Below are positions 45,838 to 53,991 of a DNA stretch of 64,000 nucleotides, piece by piece. How positions within the stretch are numbered: position 1 is the first letter of the stretch; each line of letters opens with the position of its first letter. The notes beneath the pieces were generated by a model, which saw only the letters and a list, made by a program, of their open reading frames with translations, ran no database searches and was not told the origin of the DNA. The position numbers and the translations under genes are program-made. Source of the DNA: Oscillatoria nigro-viridis PCC 7112 (GTDB lineage Bacteria; Cyanobacteriota; Cyanobacteriia; Cyanobacteriales; Microcoleaceae); contig NC_019729.1 in assembly GCF_000317475.1 (NCBI RefSeq), forward strand, positions 3,114,501-3,178,500. The letters run 5' to 3'.

Positions 45838-48102
45838 TTGGTCTCAAACAGAATTTTTCAAAATAGACAGCTATGGAGGAAATCCCAAATCGTGCAAACT
45901 AAGCCAGTTCAGCAAAAAAGTCAGGGACTGGGAAGGTACGTTGACGGGACTGTCCCGATCGCCCAACAACCCACAGAGGCAGCCGTGTCCGAGAGTAAAG
46001 ACCGATTGCGGCGGTTTGTGGAGCGCTCCGCCGAGGCCGTGGCAATGGTAGATTGTGAAATGCGCTATCTGTCGGTTTCTCGTCGCTGGGAAACAGATTG
46101 CGGGTTGGGCAACGGCGAGGTTATCGGCCGATCTCATTGGGAACTGTTCCCGAATCTCCCGGAATATTGGAAGCAAAATGCCCGGGCTTGTTTGACGGGA
46201 GTTTTGGAATACAGCGAGTTTGTGGCAGGGCGATCGGTCGCATCTGTATCAGGAAAAATCGCCAGCGGCTATGTCAGCGAGTCGGTAAGATGGGTATTTC
46301 AGCCTTGGAGAAATAGGGAAGGTGCGATCGGCGGTTTGATTTTGTTTGCATCTAAGATAGCTGAGGCTCCCGCTCACACCAATTCCTATAATAAATTTCA
46401 GTTCGAGGTCAAAAGCAAGCAGTTAGAAACAATACCGCAACTAACTCAAATTGCCCTCGAAAATGCTGCTGATACAATCTTTTTTACTACCTCCGACGGT
46501 CAAATTTGCTACGCGAACAAAGCCGCTTGCCATCTTTTCGGCTACTCGGAATCGGAACTGCTAAACATGAGGGTTAGCGACATCGATTCGCACTTGCCAG
46601 CATCGGATTGGCGAGAGCACTGGGCTCAACTCAAGCAGCAAACCAACCTCACTTTTGAAACCCGTTACAAAACCAAAGACGGCGCCAGTTTGTCCGTCGA
46701 AGTTAAAGTCAATTATTTAGAATACGGCGGTTGCGAATACCGCTGCGCGATCGCCCGCGACATTTCCGCTCGCCTCGCAGCAGAATCAGCGCTCGTAGAG
46801 GCAAAAGAGCAACTTCAAGCCGTTTTGGACGCCGTGCCCGGATTAGTTTCTTGGGTAAGTTCAGATTTGCGATACTTGGGAGTAAACCGACATTTAGCTA
46901 GCGCTTATAAAATGCCAGCCGAACTATTTCTCGGTCAAAAAGTAGGTTTTTTAGATACAAGTCCCAAATTTAACGATTTAGTATACGATTTCTTTGCCAA
47001 CCATAAAAAGAAGACATCTCAAGAAGTAACAGCGAGCATCAGAGGAGAAAATAAAACTTATCTAATTGTAGCTCAAAAATACTATAACAATACGGCGGCG
47101 GTATTTGTGGGATTGGATATTACAGAAAGCAAACAGTCTCTTTTAGCTTTGCAAGAATCCGAAGAACGCCTGCGACAACAAGCGGCTAAATTAGAGCAGA
47201 CGCTGTTAATTTTGCAGCAAACTCAAACTCAACTGATTCAAACAGAAAAGATGTCATCTCTGGGGCAGTTAGTAGCAGGAATAGCGCACGAAATTAACAA
47301 TCCAGTTAGTTTTATTTCTGGCAATGTCAGCCATGCCAGTGGCTACATTCAAGAACTGCTGCGCTCGATCGACCTTTACCAAAAGTATTATCCCCATCCC
47401 GTGCCGGAAATTCAAGATTTGATGGAAGAATTAGACTTAGATTTCATCAAAAAAGACTTGCCAAAACTGCTAAATTCAATGAAAGTCGGTTCGGAAAGGA
47501 TTCGCGATGTGGTGCGATCGCTCCGCTTGTTCTCGCGTACCGACGAAGCCCAAATGAAGCCTGCTGATATCCACGAAGGTTTGGACAGCACTTTGCTGAT
47601 CTTGCAAAATCGCCTGCAAGCTAAAGGGGGACGGCCGGGGATTTCTCTAGTTAAAGAGTACGGGGATTTGCCGCGAGTTCACTGCTATGCGGGACACTTA
47701 AACCAAGTGTTCATGCACTTGTTGACAAATGCGATCGACGCTTTGGAAGAAGGGGGGAGAAATCCCGAAAAGCATGGTAAGATGCAAAATCAGTCTTACT
47801 TGTCTTCAGCCAGGTCGAACTCTGAAATATTCAATCCCGAAATTCGGATTCGGACCTCCGTGGTAGGGGAAAACGAAGTTGCGATCGCCATTAGTGACAA
47901 CGGCCCTGGCATGACTGAAGAAGTCCTAGACTGCATCTTTGACCCTTTGTTTACTACTAAATGTCCAGACACGAGCACTGGTTTGGGTTTAGCAATATCC
48001 CAGCATTTAGTAGTAGAAAAGCACGGCGGTGAGTTGCACTGTGTTTCGCGTCCGGGAGAGGGAACGGAGTTGATCATTAAAATTGCGATCGGCAACGATT
48101 AA
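45838..48102 (+). CDS. PAS-domain sensor histidine kinase
   Basis: 754 residues as read from TTG at 45838; the GTG at 45892 with GGAGGA upstream is a better start. Three PAS domains are suggested: residues about 55-175, 210-330 (DTIFFTTSDGQICYANKAAC) and 335-445. A linker coil (RLRQQAAKLEQTLLILQQTQ) leads to the HisKA H-box MSSLGQLVAGIAHEINNPVS near residue 495 and the HATPase with HLLTNAIDALEE, ISDNGPGMTEE and TGLGLAISQHLV. No membrane segment, so cytoplasmic. No response regulator gene next to it. A TIGR03792 gene follows 26 bp later. Confidence 0.88.
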   Translation: MVSNRIFQNRQLWRKSQIVQTKPVQQKSQGLGRYVDGTVPIAQQPTEAAVSESKDRLRRFVERSAEAVAMVDCEMRYLSVSRRWETDCGLGNGEVIGRSHWELFPNLPEYWKQNARACLTGVLEYSEFVAGRSVASVSGKIASGYVSESVRWVFQPWRNREGAIGGLILFASKIAEAPAHTNSYNKFQFEVKSKQLETIPQLTQIALENAADTIFFTTSDGQICYANKAACHLFGYSESELLNMRVSDIDSHLPASDWREHWAQLKQQTNLTFETRYKTKDGASLSVEVKVNYLEYGGCEYRCAIARDISARLAAESALVEAKEQLQAVLDAVPGLVSWVSSDLRYLGVNRHLASAYKMPAELFLGQKVGFLDTSPKFNDLVYDFFANHKKKTSQEVTASIRGENKTYLIVAQKYYNNTAAVFVGLDITESKQSLLALQESEERLRQQAAKLEQTLLILQQTQTQLIQTEKMSSLGQLVAGIAHEINNPVSFISGNVSHASGYIQELLRSIDLYQKYYPHPVPEIQDLMEELDLDFIKKDLPKLLNSMKVGSERIRDVVRSLRLFSRTDEAQMKPADIHEGLDSTLLILQNRLQAKGGRPGISLVKEYGDLPRVHCYAGHLNQVFMHLLTNAIDALEEGGRNPEKHGKMQNQSYLSSARSNSEIFNPEIRIRTSVVGENEVAIAISDNGPGMTEEVLDCIFDPLFTTKCPDTSTGLGLAISQHLVVEKHGGELHCVSRPGEGTELIIKIAIGND

Positions 48103-48128
48103 TTAGCTATTTACAAATAGGAAATAAG

Positions 48129-48422
48129 ATGGTAATTGAGTGGCTCAAATTTAAAGTACCTCAAGAAAAGTGGGAGCAGTTTATTCAGCGAGATCAGGAC
48201 GTTTGGACGGCGGGACTAAAAAGTTTCGACGGTTTTTTAGGCAAAGAAATTTGGGTAGATCCGGTGGAAAATGAGGTGGTGATGTTGATTCGCTGGGAAA
48301 CTAGGGAGAAGTGGAAGTCGGTGCCACAAAGCACAATCGACGAGTTGGATGCCAAAATGGGCGATTTGCAAATTGCGATCGCCGAAAGTCGCGAATATCA
48401 AGTTCGCAAGTTTTTGCATTAG
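48129..48422 (+). CDS. TIGR03792 family protein
   Basis: A 97-residue protein: MVIEWLKFKVPQEKWEQFIQ, then VENEVVMLIRWETREKWKSV. It resembles the TIGR03792 family, small ferredoxin-like-fold proteins of cyanobacteria, probably related to antibiotic-biosynthesis-monooxygenase-type dimers. Function unknown. It follows the sensor kinase and may be co-transcribed. Confidence 0.75.
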   Translation: MVIEWLKFKVPQEKWEQFIQRDQDVWTAGLKSFDGFLGKEIWVDPVENEVVMLIRWETREKWKSVPQSTIDELDAKMGDLQIAIAESREYQVRKFLH

Positions 48423-48631
48423 TTAGTCAGCAGTCAGTCGATCGTGTTAATTTTTGAAAGATTAATCATGCGTTTTACCTTGATTGTACCGCAGACATTG
48501 ATGTGGTATTTGGTGTGAAGGGCGATCGCAACTCGTACAATGATCGCATTGAAATAGTGGCAATGGAGCAGATTGTAAGTGGAAAAAGAGATTGGGTTTC
48601 CTTGCGCCAACCCAACCTACAAGTGAGGGCG
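48423..48631. other. Intergenic region between convergent genes
   Basis: No terminator with a long stem seen. A GGGCGATCGCAACTC-type HIP1 context occurs at about 48521. Confidence 0.35.
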
Positions 48632-48910
48632 CTACAGTGAGAGAGCTACCGATACAGCAAGACTGACAAGGCTTGGATATGCAGCTTTAATTTCTCTTTT
48701 TCCCCATCTATAACCATCGTTGTGAGGATCGGAGAAGTGAACATCCTCAACATCTCCATTTCTTGAGTATTTCACAGTCCAGTGTGGATACTCACTGCTC
48801 TGCCCCGCTCTTTTTAACAGGTAGGCACGACCATCATCACGTACCTTGTATTCGAGATCATAACCTTCATCATCAGAAAAACCTGCTGATTGCCAACTAG
48901 AATATGCCAT
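48632..48910 (-). CDS. Small protein of unknown function, cluster gene 4
   Basis: A 92-residue protein, MAYSSWQSAGFSDDEGYDLE, with a charged beta-rich middle (YKVRDDGRAYLLKRAG; WTVKYSRNGDVEDVHF) and a hydrophobic tail (YPSLVSLAVSVALSL) that may be a membrane anchor or a partner-binding helix. GAGGTG lies 6 bp before the ATG, a strong ribosome site. Last of four small genes on this strand. No family recognised. Confidence 0.65.
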   Translation of the reverse strand: MAYSSWQSAGFSDDEGYDLEYKVRDDGRAYLLKRAGQSSEYPHWTVKYSRNGDVEDVHFSDPHNDGYRWGKREIKAAYPSLVSLAVSVALSL

Positions 48911-49003
48911 TTGTTCACCTCTATACTTTATTCTGGTTTATACAGGTGCATGCACCCCAAACGGATACTTAATCGAATGCAAAGAGTTTGTTTTACAGCT
49001 TCA

Positions 49004-49444
49004 CTATCCTCTAATTGCTTGTTCTGTCATTCTCTCAAATTCATCGCATTTGTTGATCAGGGTTTGCACAATTTTGATGAAGTAATTGATATCCAGTAAA
49101 CTGATCTCTGCATTGTGCATTATCGAAAAAACCTGCCTTCCATTAATTTCCTCTAGACACCAAAACCCAGTTTTATACTTACTACTTTCCTTAAGAAGAT
49201 ATGACGAAATTTGATGAGGAATATAATCAAAACTATCAAATTTTAAACCGCTGGGACAAGAAAACTCCAAGGTTGTGTCGTATCTCAAGATAAACACTGT
49301 CTGCGTACTTCCCGAAGCCATGTTAAATTTTATGATAGCCTTGTTAGAGTTGATGTCAGCAATTCTCCAGCCAATTTGATTGCAATATCCTCTGACTGTT
49401 ACCTGAAAGTTGTTAGACGAAAACAAGTCTTTTTCAATTGCCAT
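49004..49444 (-). CDS. Small protein of unknown function, cluster gene 3
   Basis: A 146-residue protein: VRGYCNQIGWRIADINSNKA, IIKFNMASGSTQTVFILRYD, then QISSYLLKESSKYKTGFWCL and ISLLDINYFIKIVQTLINKC. The pattern of strands and a long C-terminal helix resembles the YbjN / type III secretion chaperone-like fold, but this is a guess. GAGGAG 6 bp before the ATG. Not recognised otherwise. Confidence 0.65.
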   Translation of the reverse strand: MAIEKDLFSSNNFQVTVRGYCNQIGWRIADINSNKAIIKFNMASGSTQTVFILRYDTTLEFSCPSGLKFDSFDYIPHQISSYLLKESSKYKTGFWCLEEINGRQVFSIMHNAEISLLDINYFIKIVQTLINKCDEFERMTEQAIRG

Positions 49445-49576
49445 ATGCTACTCCTCAAGTTAATGATAATTATGACTTTAAATTACATTACAGTAGATGC
49501 CTGATTTGCGGCTCAGGGATAATTTTGCCAGTTGTGCTAGTTTTGGCTAAATTTTCTCCGCATTTAGGTTAGGTGT

Positions 49577-49915
49577 CTAAACAAACCATTTACTATTAGC
49601 TGTTTCACCTCCTATACCTATATCAACGCGGTAGGTTTCTCCAGAATATTTAAATTCTCTCCGTGCAGCACGTATATCCCCATTACCGCCGTAACTTGTT
49701 CCTCTATTGTTTCCAAGCCAAGTAACCACTTTATCTACAGTAGACTCAAAATCTTCATGAGCTTTTCTAGGAAGTTCAGATTTTCCTTTACTTTTCAACC
49801 CTTCAACCACAGCGACAGCTTCGCTATAAGTTGGGGGCTGAGAAAATGGTTTGTCTGATGTAGCTAAATTATCTGTATTCTTCTGCAATTGAGCATAGAA
49901 CCTATATGTACCCAT
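49577..49915 (-). CDS. Small protein of unknown function, cluster gene 2
   Basis: A 112-residue protein, MGTYRFYAQLQKNTDNLATS, with a helical middle (YSEAVAVVEGLKSKGKSELP; HEDFESTVDKVVTWLGNN) and a C-terminal beta hairpin (EFKYSGETYRVDIGIGG). GGAGTAAGAC before the ATG. No signal peptide. Not recognised. Confidence 0.6.
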   Translation of the reverse strand: MGTYRFYAQLQKNTDNLATSDKPFSQPPTYSEAVAVVEGLKSKGKSELPRKAHEDFESTVDKVVTWLGNNRGTSYGGNGDIRAARREFKYSGETYRVDIGIGGETANSKWFV

Positions 49916-49967
49916 GTCTTACTCCATTGAATCGAGTATATTTAACGATCGCTTTTAGCAAAACTTC

Positions 49968-50237
49968 CTACCAAAGAGGTCTCGCCCCAGAAAGAATTTG
50001 CTGGATGTCATAATCAGATAAGTCGTATACCCTACCTTGCTCGTCTCTAAAAGTAGCACCTTGACCAGTTTCTCCAACCTTGTAAATATGAATGTGATCT
50101 TTGTCAGCTTGTTTATCACTTAAACTTGAGCGAGCCATAAGAATATCGGTACACTTACCCTTGTTGTCAAATTGATATTTGATTTTGTAAGAACCTTTAT
50201 TCTCCCAACTATTTGCACCAGGATACCACTTACTCAT
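49968..50237 (-). CDS. Small protein of unknown function, cluster gene 1
   Basis: An 89-residue beta-rich protein: YPGANSWENKGSYKIKYQFD, DILMARSSLSDKQADKDHIH and YDLSDYDIQQILSGARPLW. It starts about 260 bp from the divergent STAND ATPase gene. Upstream sequence has no obvious ribosome site. Not recognised. Confidence 0.6.
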   Translation of the reverse strand: MSKWYPGANSWENKGSYKIKYQFDNKGKCTDILMARSSLSDKQADKDHIHIYKVGETGQGATFRDEQGRVYDLSDYDIQQILSGARPLW

Positions 50238-50495
50238 TTGCGTAGATTATTGAATAATTTGGATTTTAGACTTAAGACCCGGGTATAAAACGCCAAGAGT
50301 TTAATCCCTAAATTACGTTTTAATACTTATCCTATTTTCGTTATTGTTCAAAATTTTGTCTATCCAAAAAAGCTCAATTTTGTTGGCAATTTTGTCTGCA
50401 AATTAAACTCGCTACATGAAAAAAGTTGGAAAATGCCGTAAAATGTTGGAAAATGTTGGGTACAATACGGAAAATCACAACATCTACGATGGTAC
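50238..50495. other. Divergent promoter region between the small genes and the STAND gene
   Basis: Repeated GTTGGAAAATG motif (about 50425, 50445 and 50451) lies before the STAND gene, which may reflect a regulator-binding repeat. AT-rich. Confidence 0.4.
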
Positions 50496-51866
50496 ATGAA
50501 TCTTAAGGAAGTGCTAAAAATGGCTGACGAGATGGTGTTTGCCAAGACGGGTCAGCACCTTGATGATTTGCAAGAGGCGATCGTGCAAGGAACCATGCAA
50601 GGTGAAAAATACACCAAAATTGCCGAGGATATTCACTGTAACGAGAGTTATGTTAGGGATGTTGGCTCAAAGTTATGGCAAATCCTTTCAGAGGAGTCAG
50701 GGGAAGATATCAGTAAAACTAATTTTCGATCGGCAATGGAGAGATTCCAACTCTCCCTATTTTCAAATGTTGTACAAGATTATGTCGGAGCTGGTAGCAT
50801 TAATATCTGTGGAGAAGGTAGACACCCGCCAGATATACCACACTCACCTAATGGAGAAAGATCCAATTCAAAACAATCTAAAATATTGCATCAAGATTTA
50901 AGCGAGATGCCGGAATTGGGTGCTTTCTTCGATCGCACCCTCGAACTCCAAACCCTCACAACCTGGATTCTACAACAAAATTGCCGCCTCATCACCATCA
51001 CCGGTGTCGGCGGCATCGGCAAAACATCCCTAGCAGTAAAACTCGTACAACAAATCAAAGACGAGTTTGAATACGCAGCTTGGTTCACACTAGACGAATT
51101 CTCCACCATCGATAAATTTCAATCTAACCTAACACAGCTTTTTTCCCAGTCAGAAAACCTAGATTCACCCCCAACAAACCAGAAACGCTTACCGCTGATT
51201 AAGTATTTGCAAAAGCATCGCTGTTTAATAGTCTTAGATGACATTCACAACCTTTTCTGTAGCGGCGAATTGGCGGGAAAATATAAACCCGACTACGAAG
51301 AATATCGCTCTTTATTCAAACAAATAGAAAAATTATCCCATCCCTGTTGCTTTCTGCTAGTCGGTTGGGAACCACCGAAAGAAGTTCCTCAACTCACCAG
51401 CGAAAATACTCCCATTCGGACTTTACAACTCACTGGCTTAGATACCGCAGCCGCACGGGAAATCCTCAGAGATAAAGGATTAGCAGAAATCGATAACTGC
51501 GAAGCACTGATTCACCGCTACCAAGGCAATCCGTTATGGTTAAAAAGCGTGGCGACTTTGATGCAAGAGTTGGGCATCGGCGCGAATGAGTTATTAATAG
51601 ATGATACCATATTGTTACCAGAAGATTTAAAAGATGTTTTACAGCAGCAGTACGATCGCACTTCCCAACTAGAAAAACAAGTCATGTCATTGTTGGCGGC
51701 AGAAAACCAGCCAGTAAACGTCGCCAAATTGCTACAAAATGCACAAATATCATCATCCGATTTGCTAAACGCATTGCAATCTCTATCGCGGCGCTGCTGG
51801 ATCGAAAAACAGGAAAGTCTTTACACTTTGCCACCTGTACTGAAGCAATATATTAAAGGGTTATAG
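50496..51866 (+). CDS. STAND NTPase with HTH-like N-terminal domain and NB-ARC core
   Basis: A 456-residue protein. Residues about 1-90 (NLKEVLKMADEMVFAKTGQH, then LQEAIVQGTMQGEKYTKIAE) resemble the N-terminal domain of vWA-MoxR-associated (vMAP) STAND proteins. The NB-ARC part has the P-loop ITGVGGIGKTSLAVKL near residue 170, Walker B RCLIVLDDIHN near residue 241, and a winged-helix-like end. There is no WD40, TPR or effector domain after it, so it may be a truncated or minimal member that depends on other proteins. Faces the four small genes across a shared promoter region. Confidence 0.78.
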   Translation: MNLKEVLKMADEMVFAKTGQHLDDLQEAIVQGTMQGEKYTKIAEDIHCNESYVRDVGSKLWQILSEESGEDISKTNFRSAMERFQLSLFSNVVQDYVGAGSINICGEGRHPPDIPHSPNGERSNSKQSKILHQDLSEMPELGAFFDRTLELQTLTTWILQQNCRLITITGVGGIGKTSLAVKLVQQIKDEFEYAAWFTLDEFSTIDKFQSNLTQLFSQSENLDSPPTNQKRLPLIKYLQKHRCLIVLDDIHNLFCSGELAGKYKPDYEEYRSLFKQIEKLSHPCCFLLVGWEPPKEVPQLTSENTPIRTLQLTGLDTAAAREILRDKGLAEIDNCEALIHRYQGNPLWLKSVATLMQELGIGANELLIDDTILLPEDLKDVLQQQYDRTSQLEKQVMSLLAAENQPVNVAKLLQNAQISSSDLLNALQSLSRRCWIEKQESLYTLPPVLKQYIKGL

Positions 51867-51875
51867 CCAAAATAT

Positions 51876-51982
51876 TCCTGGACGCATAAATACCAAAGAA
51901 ACCGGGTTTTTTACCGATTCTGCGGGCTGCGACGAAGTGTTATCGTAAAAAAAACTGGTTTCTGGACACGATGCGTCCAGGA
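51876..51982. mobile_element. Full-length AAACCGGGTTT-family MITE, 12-bp ends
   Basis: TCCTGGACGCAT (51876-51887) is the exact reverse complement of ATGCGTCCAGGA (51971-51982). Inside are TACCAAAGAAACCGGG at the left and AAACTGGTTTCTGGACACG at the right, the same core as seven other copies in this window. 107 bp, no ORF, so a MITE that could move only with help in trans. Confidence 0.85.
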
Positions 51983-51988
51983 CTATTT

Positions 51989-52123
51989 TTAAGAAAATTT
52001 TGCATAGAGAGCTAAAATAAAATTAACGCTTAAAAAGCCTACCCCTAGTACGAGAATGATAAAGATGGCGATACTGAAAATAGACTTTAGCCGATCGCCA
52101 ATTCCGGATTTTTCTGAGTTCAT
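51989..52123 (-). CDS. Candidate small membrane protein, 44 residues
   Basis: ATG at 52123 encodes MNSEKSGIGDRLKSIFSIAI and then FIILVLGVGFLSVNFILALYAKFS: one transmembrane helix with a short soluble N-terminus. Length and layout resemble other cyanobacterial small membrane proteins. There is no ribosome site. It could be chance; its intactness and hydrophobicity are the evidence. Confidence 0.4.
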   Translation of the reverse strand: MNSEKSGIGDRLKSIFSIAIFIILVLGVGFLSVNFILALYAKFS

Positions 52124-52529
52124 CGGTCAATTTTTACAGTAAATTTGAGAGGGGCAATTGAGAAAGAGTAGATTATACCAATGCGCGAACAAAAAGGCAA
52201 CTCCCGACCAGATCCAAACGACGATCGCCCTCAGTAGGTCGCATTTTTTAAATTTTTAATCTCAAATCTAAAATCTAAAATAGTCTTAGGCATTGTTCAG
52301 TTGGGCACAGCAGCGGCTTTGTCGATCGCCCGAACCCGATGGCGCTAACTCCTGTAAAATAGAGGGCGCGTTGGGGCGAACCTTTTAACAGCCAGAATTG
52401 GGCGCGATCGCCACAGGCTCCCAAATACATAATAATATGGCAGTCATCCTCAACTTACTCACAAAGGTAAAAATAGAAGAGTGCCAAGAAATAATCTAAA
52501 ACATATAACTGAAAAAAGGATAGAAATCG

Positions 52530-53414
52530 ATGCTCCACCCAGTCTCGCAACCTTACCAACAACAAGTAAATACTATGACCCAAAGAGCCGTGCGGAAGCC
52601 AAAACCCTCTGTTGCAAATCACTTGAGACCAAGTTTTCCTCAAAGGCACTGGTTGGAGCTGGCAGAGTACGCCTCTCTGGCGGCCTCTGGTGTGGGTTCC
52701 CTGGCGGTGGCAGTGTCGGGTCAAGCTTTTTACGGGGTGGCTCCCCTAACTTTGGCTTTGTCGCTGAATGTTGCTAACCGGTATCGCTTCGAGCAGCAAG
52801 TGCGGGTGCATCAAAATTCCGAAATGGCCCAAGTCCAAAAGTCTGTCAATAAAGTCGAAAAAACGGCCGTGACGGTAATTGTTAAATTACGCAAGCAGTT
52901 GTCTGCAGATATTGCAGCGCTGCGCCAGCAAATGGCTGCAATGCCTAGGGCTGAGGGCTTTGAGGAGTCGATCGTAGACATCCAGCGGCAGTTGCTGAGT
53001 TTAGGAGAGTCGGTAGCTTCTTTGCAAGAAATCGTGGCGTCTGCTGTGCTCGATGTCCGCCAGCAGGTGAGCGAACAACTGCAAGATTTATCCCTTGGCC
53101 AACGGGCGAATCTCCAAGCGGTGGAACAGGCTATAGAGCAACTGCAAAGTGCGATGCAAGGCTTGGCAGAAACTTCTATCACCAGAGACGACTGGGAAGC
53201 AGTAAATACTAGATTTTTGGAAATCCAGAAAGTCATGGCCAATTTGCAAAGCCAACTGCAAGCTCCCGCGCACCAATCGACTGCGGATTTGTCCCTCGTC
53301 CAAGCTCAAATCCACCGTTTGGAACACGAGCAGCAAGAAGTTGTCAAACCTCACCTCAAGCGCTTAATCTCGGTTGTCAAGGAGTTGCAGCACACACAAG
53401 AGAACCGTCAGTAG
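52530..53414 (+). CDS. Coiled-coil membrane-anchored protein
   Basis: A 294-residue protein. A hydrophobic pair near residues 45-75 (YASLAASGVGSLAVAVSGQA and FYGVAPLTLALSLNVAN), then a long heptad-rich helix from residue about 90 to the end (AVTVIVKLRKQLSADIAALR, LQEIVASAVLDVRQQVSEQL and more). No catalytic motif. Starts ATG at 52530 although ATG at 52575 (MTQRAVRKPKP) is also reasonable. Possibly a membrane scaffold; function unknown. Confidence 0.65.
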   Translation: MLHPVSQPYQQQVNTMTQRAVRKPKPSVANHLRPSFPQRHWLELAEYASLAASGVGSLAVAVSGQAFYGVAPLTLALSLNVANRYRFEQQVRVHQNSEMAQVQKSVNKVEKTAVTVIVKLRKQLSADIAALRQQMAAMPRAEGFEESIVDIQRQLLSLGESVASLQEIVASAVLDVRQQVSEQLQDLSLGQRANLQAVEQAIEQLQSAMQGLAETSITRDDWEAVNTRFLEIQKVMANLQSQLQAPAHQSTADLSLVQAQIHRLEHEQQEVVKPHLKRLISVVKELQHTQENRQ

Positions 53415-53415
53415 T

Positions 53416-53490
53416 CATCAGTCAGCAGTCAACAGTCATTAGTCAACAGTCATCAGTCAACAGTCAGCAGCCAACAGTCATCAGTCAGAA
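53416..53490. repeat. AGTCATC / AGTCAAC heptamer array
   Basis: About ten tandem heptamers of CAGTCAT, CAGTCAA and CAGTCAG type immediately after the coiled-coil gene stop. Confidence 0.8.
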
Positions 53491-53619
53491 GGAATACTTT
53501 TCCTATCGGACGCGCTCGACACTCTCCGACTCTCCGACTGTCGCCCGATCGAGTCCTACTTTTAAAGGCAACTGTGTTAAAAGATTAAAAGCTAATCTGT
53601 CTAGTTCACCAACAAAATT

Positions 53620-53963
53620 AGTCTGAAGCCCCGTCCTTCGCTTGACGGCTTTGTGTTAGAACATTTAGAAAGGCAAGTAAGAACAACCATCTACGTGTTG
53701 AAACAATCTCAAAAGGTGTAACTCCTGATTTAGCTCGCCTCGACTCGATCGTAGTCTGCTTAAACAAGCAATAGTGAATTGTTGAGCGTACCTAACTGGC
53801 TTGGTGATGGACTCTGAAAGTATAAAAAGACAAAAGTAAGCGCAATTGCAATACTTCTGGTATTAGTAGTTGTTTTGAGCGTGTAGAGGCGATTTGTCAG
53901 CGCCTTTAAGACTCAAATTGTGGTCTTAAGAATCTCCGTGGCTTTAGCCCGGAGAGTGTCAAC
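53620..53963 (+). mobile_element. tnpB-less IS200/IS605-like element
   Basis: The left part, GTCTGAAGCCCCGTCCTTCG then CTTGACGGCTT (53622-53652), looks like an IS605-type end, and 53928-53963 is the AAGAATCTCCGTGGCTTTAG then CCCGGAGAGTGTCAAC right end. About 340 bp between, with no ORF. The right-end region of live elements encodes the omega RNA; here it may be a non-autonomous derivative. Confidence 0.55.
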
Positions 53964-53991
53964 TGTTTTCAACCTGTTACAAGAAAATTAA

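Larger units (their letters stand above)
51867..52529. other. Intergenic region with a MITE and one small ORF
   Basis: Apart from the MITE (51876-51982) and the small ORF (51989-52123) I see only an ATCTAAA repeat at 52262-52282 and empty sequence. Confidence 0.5.
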
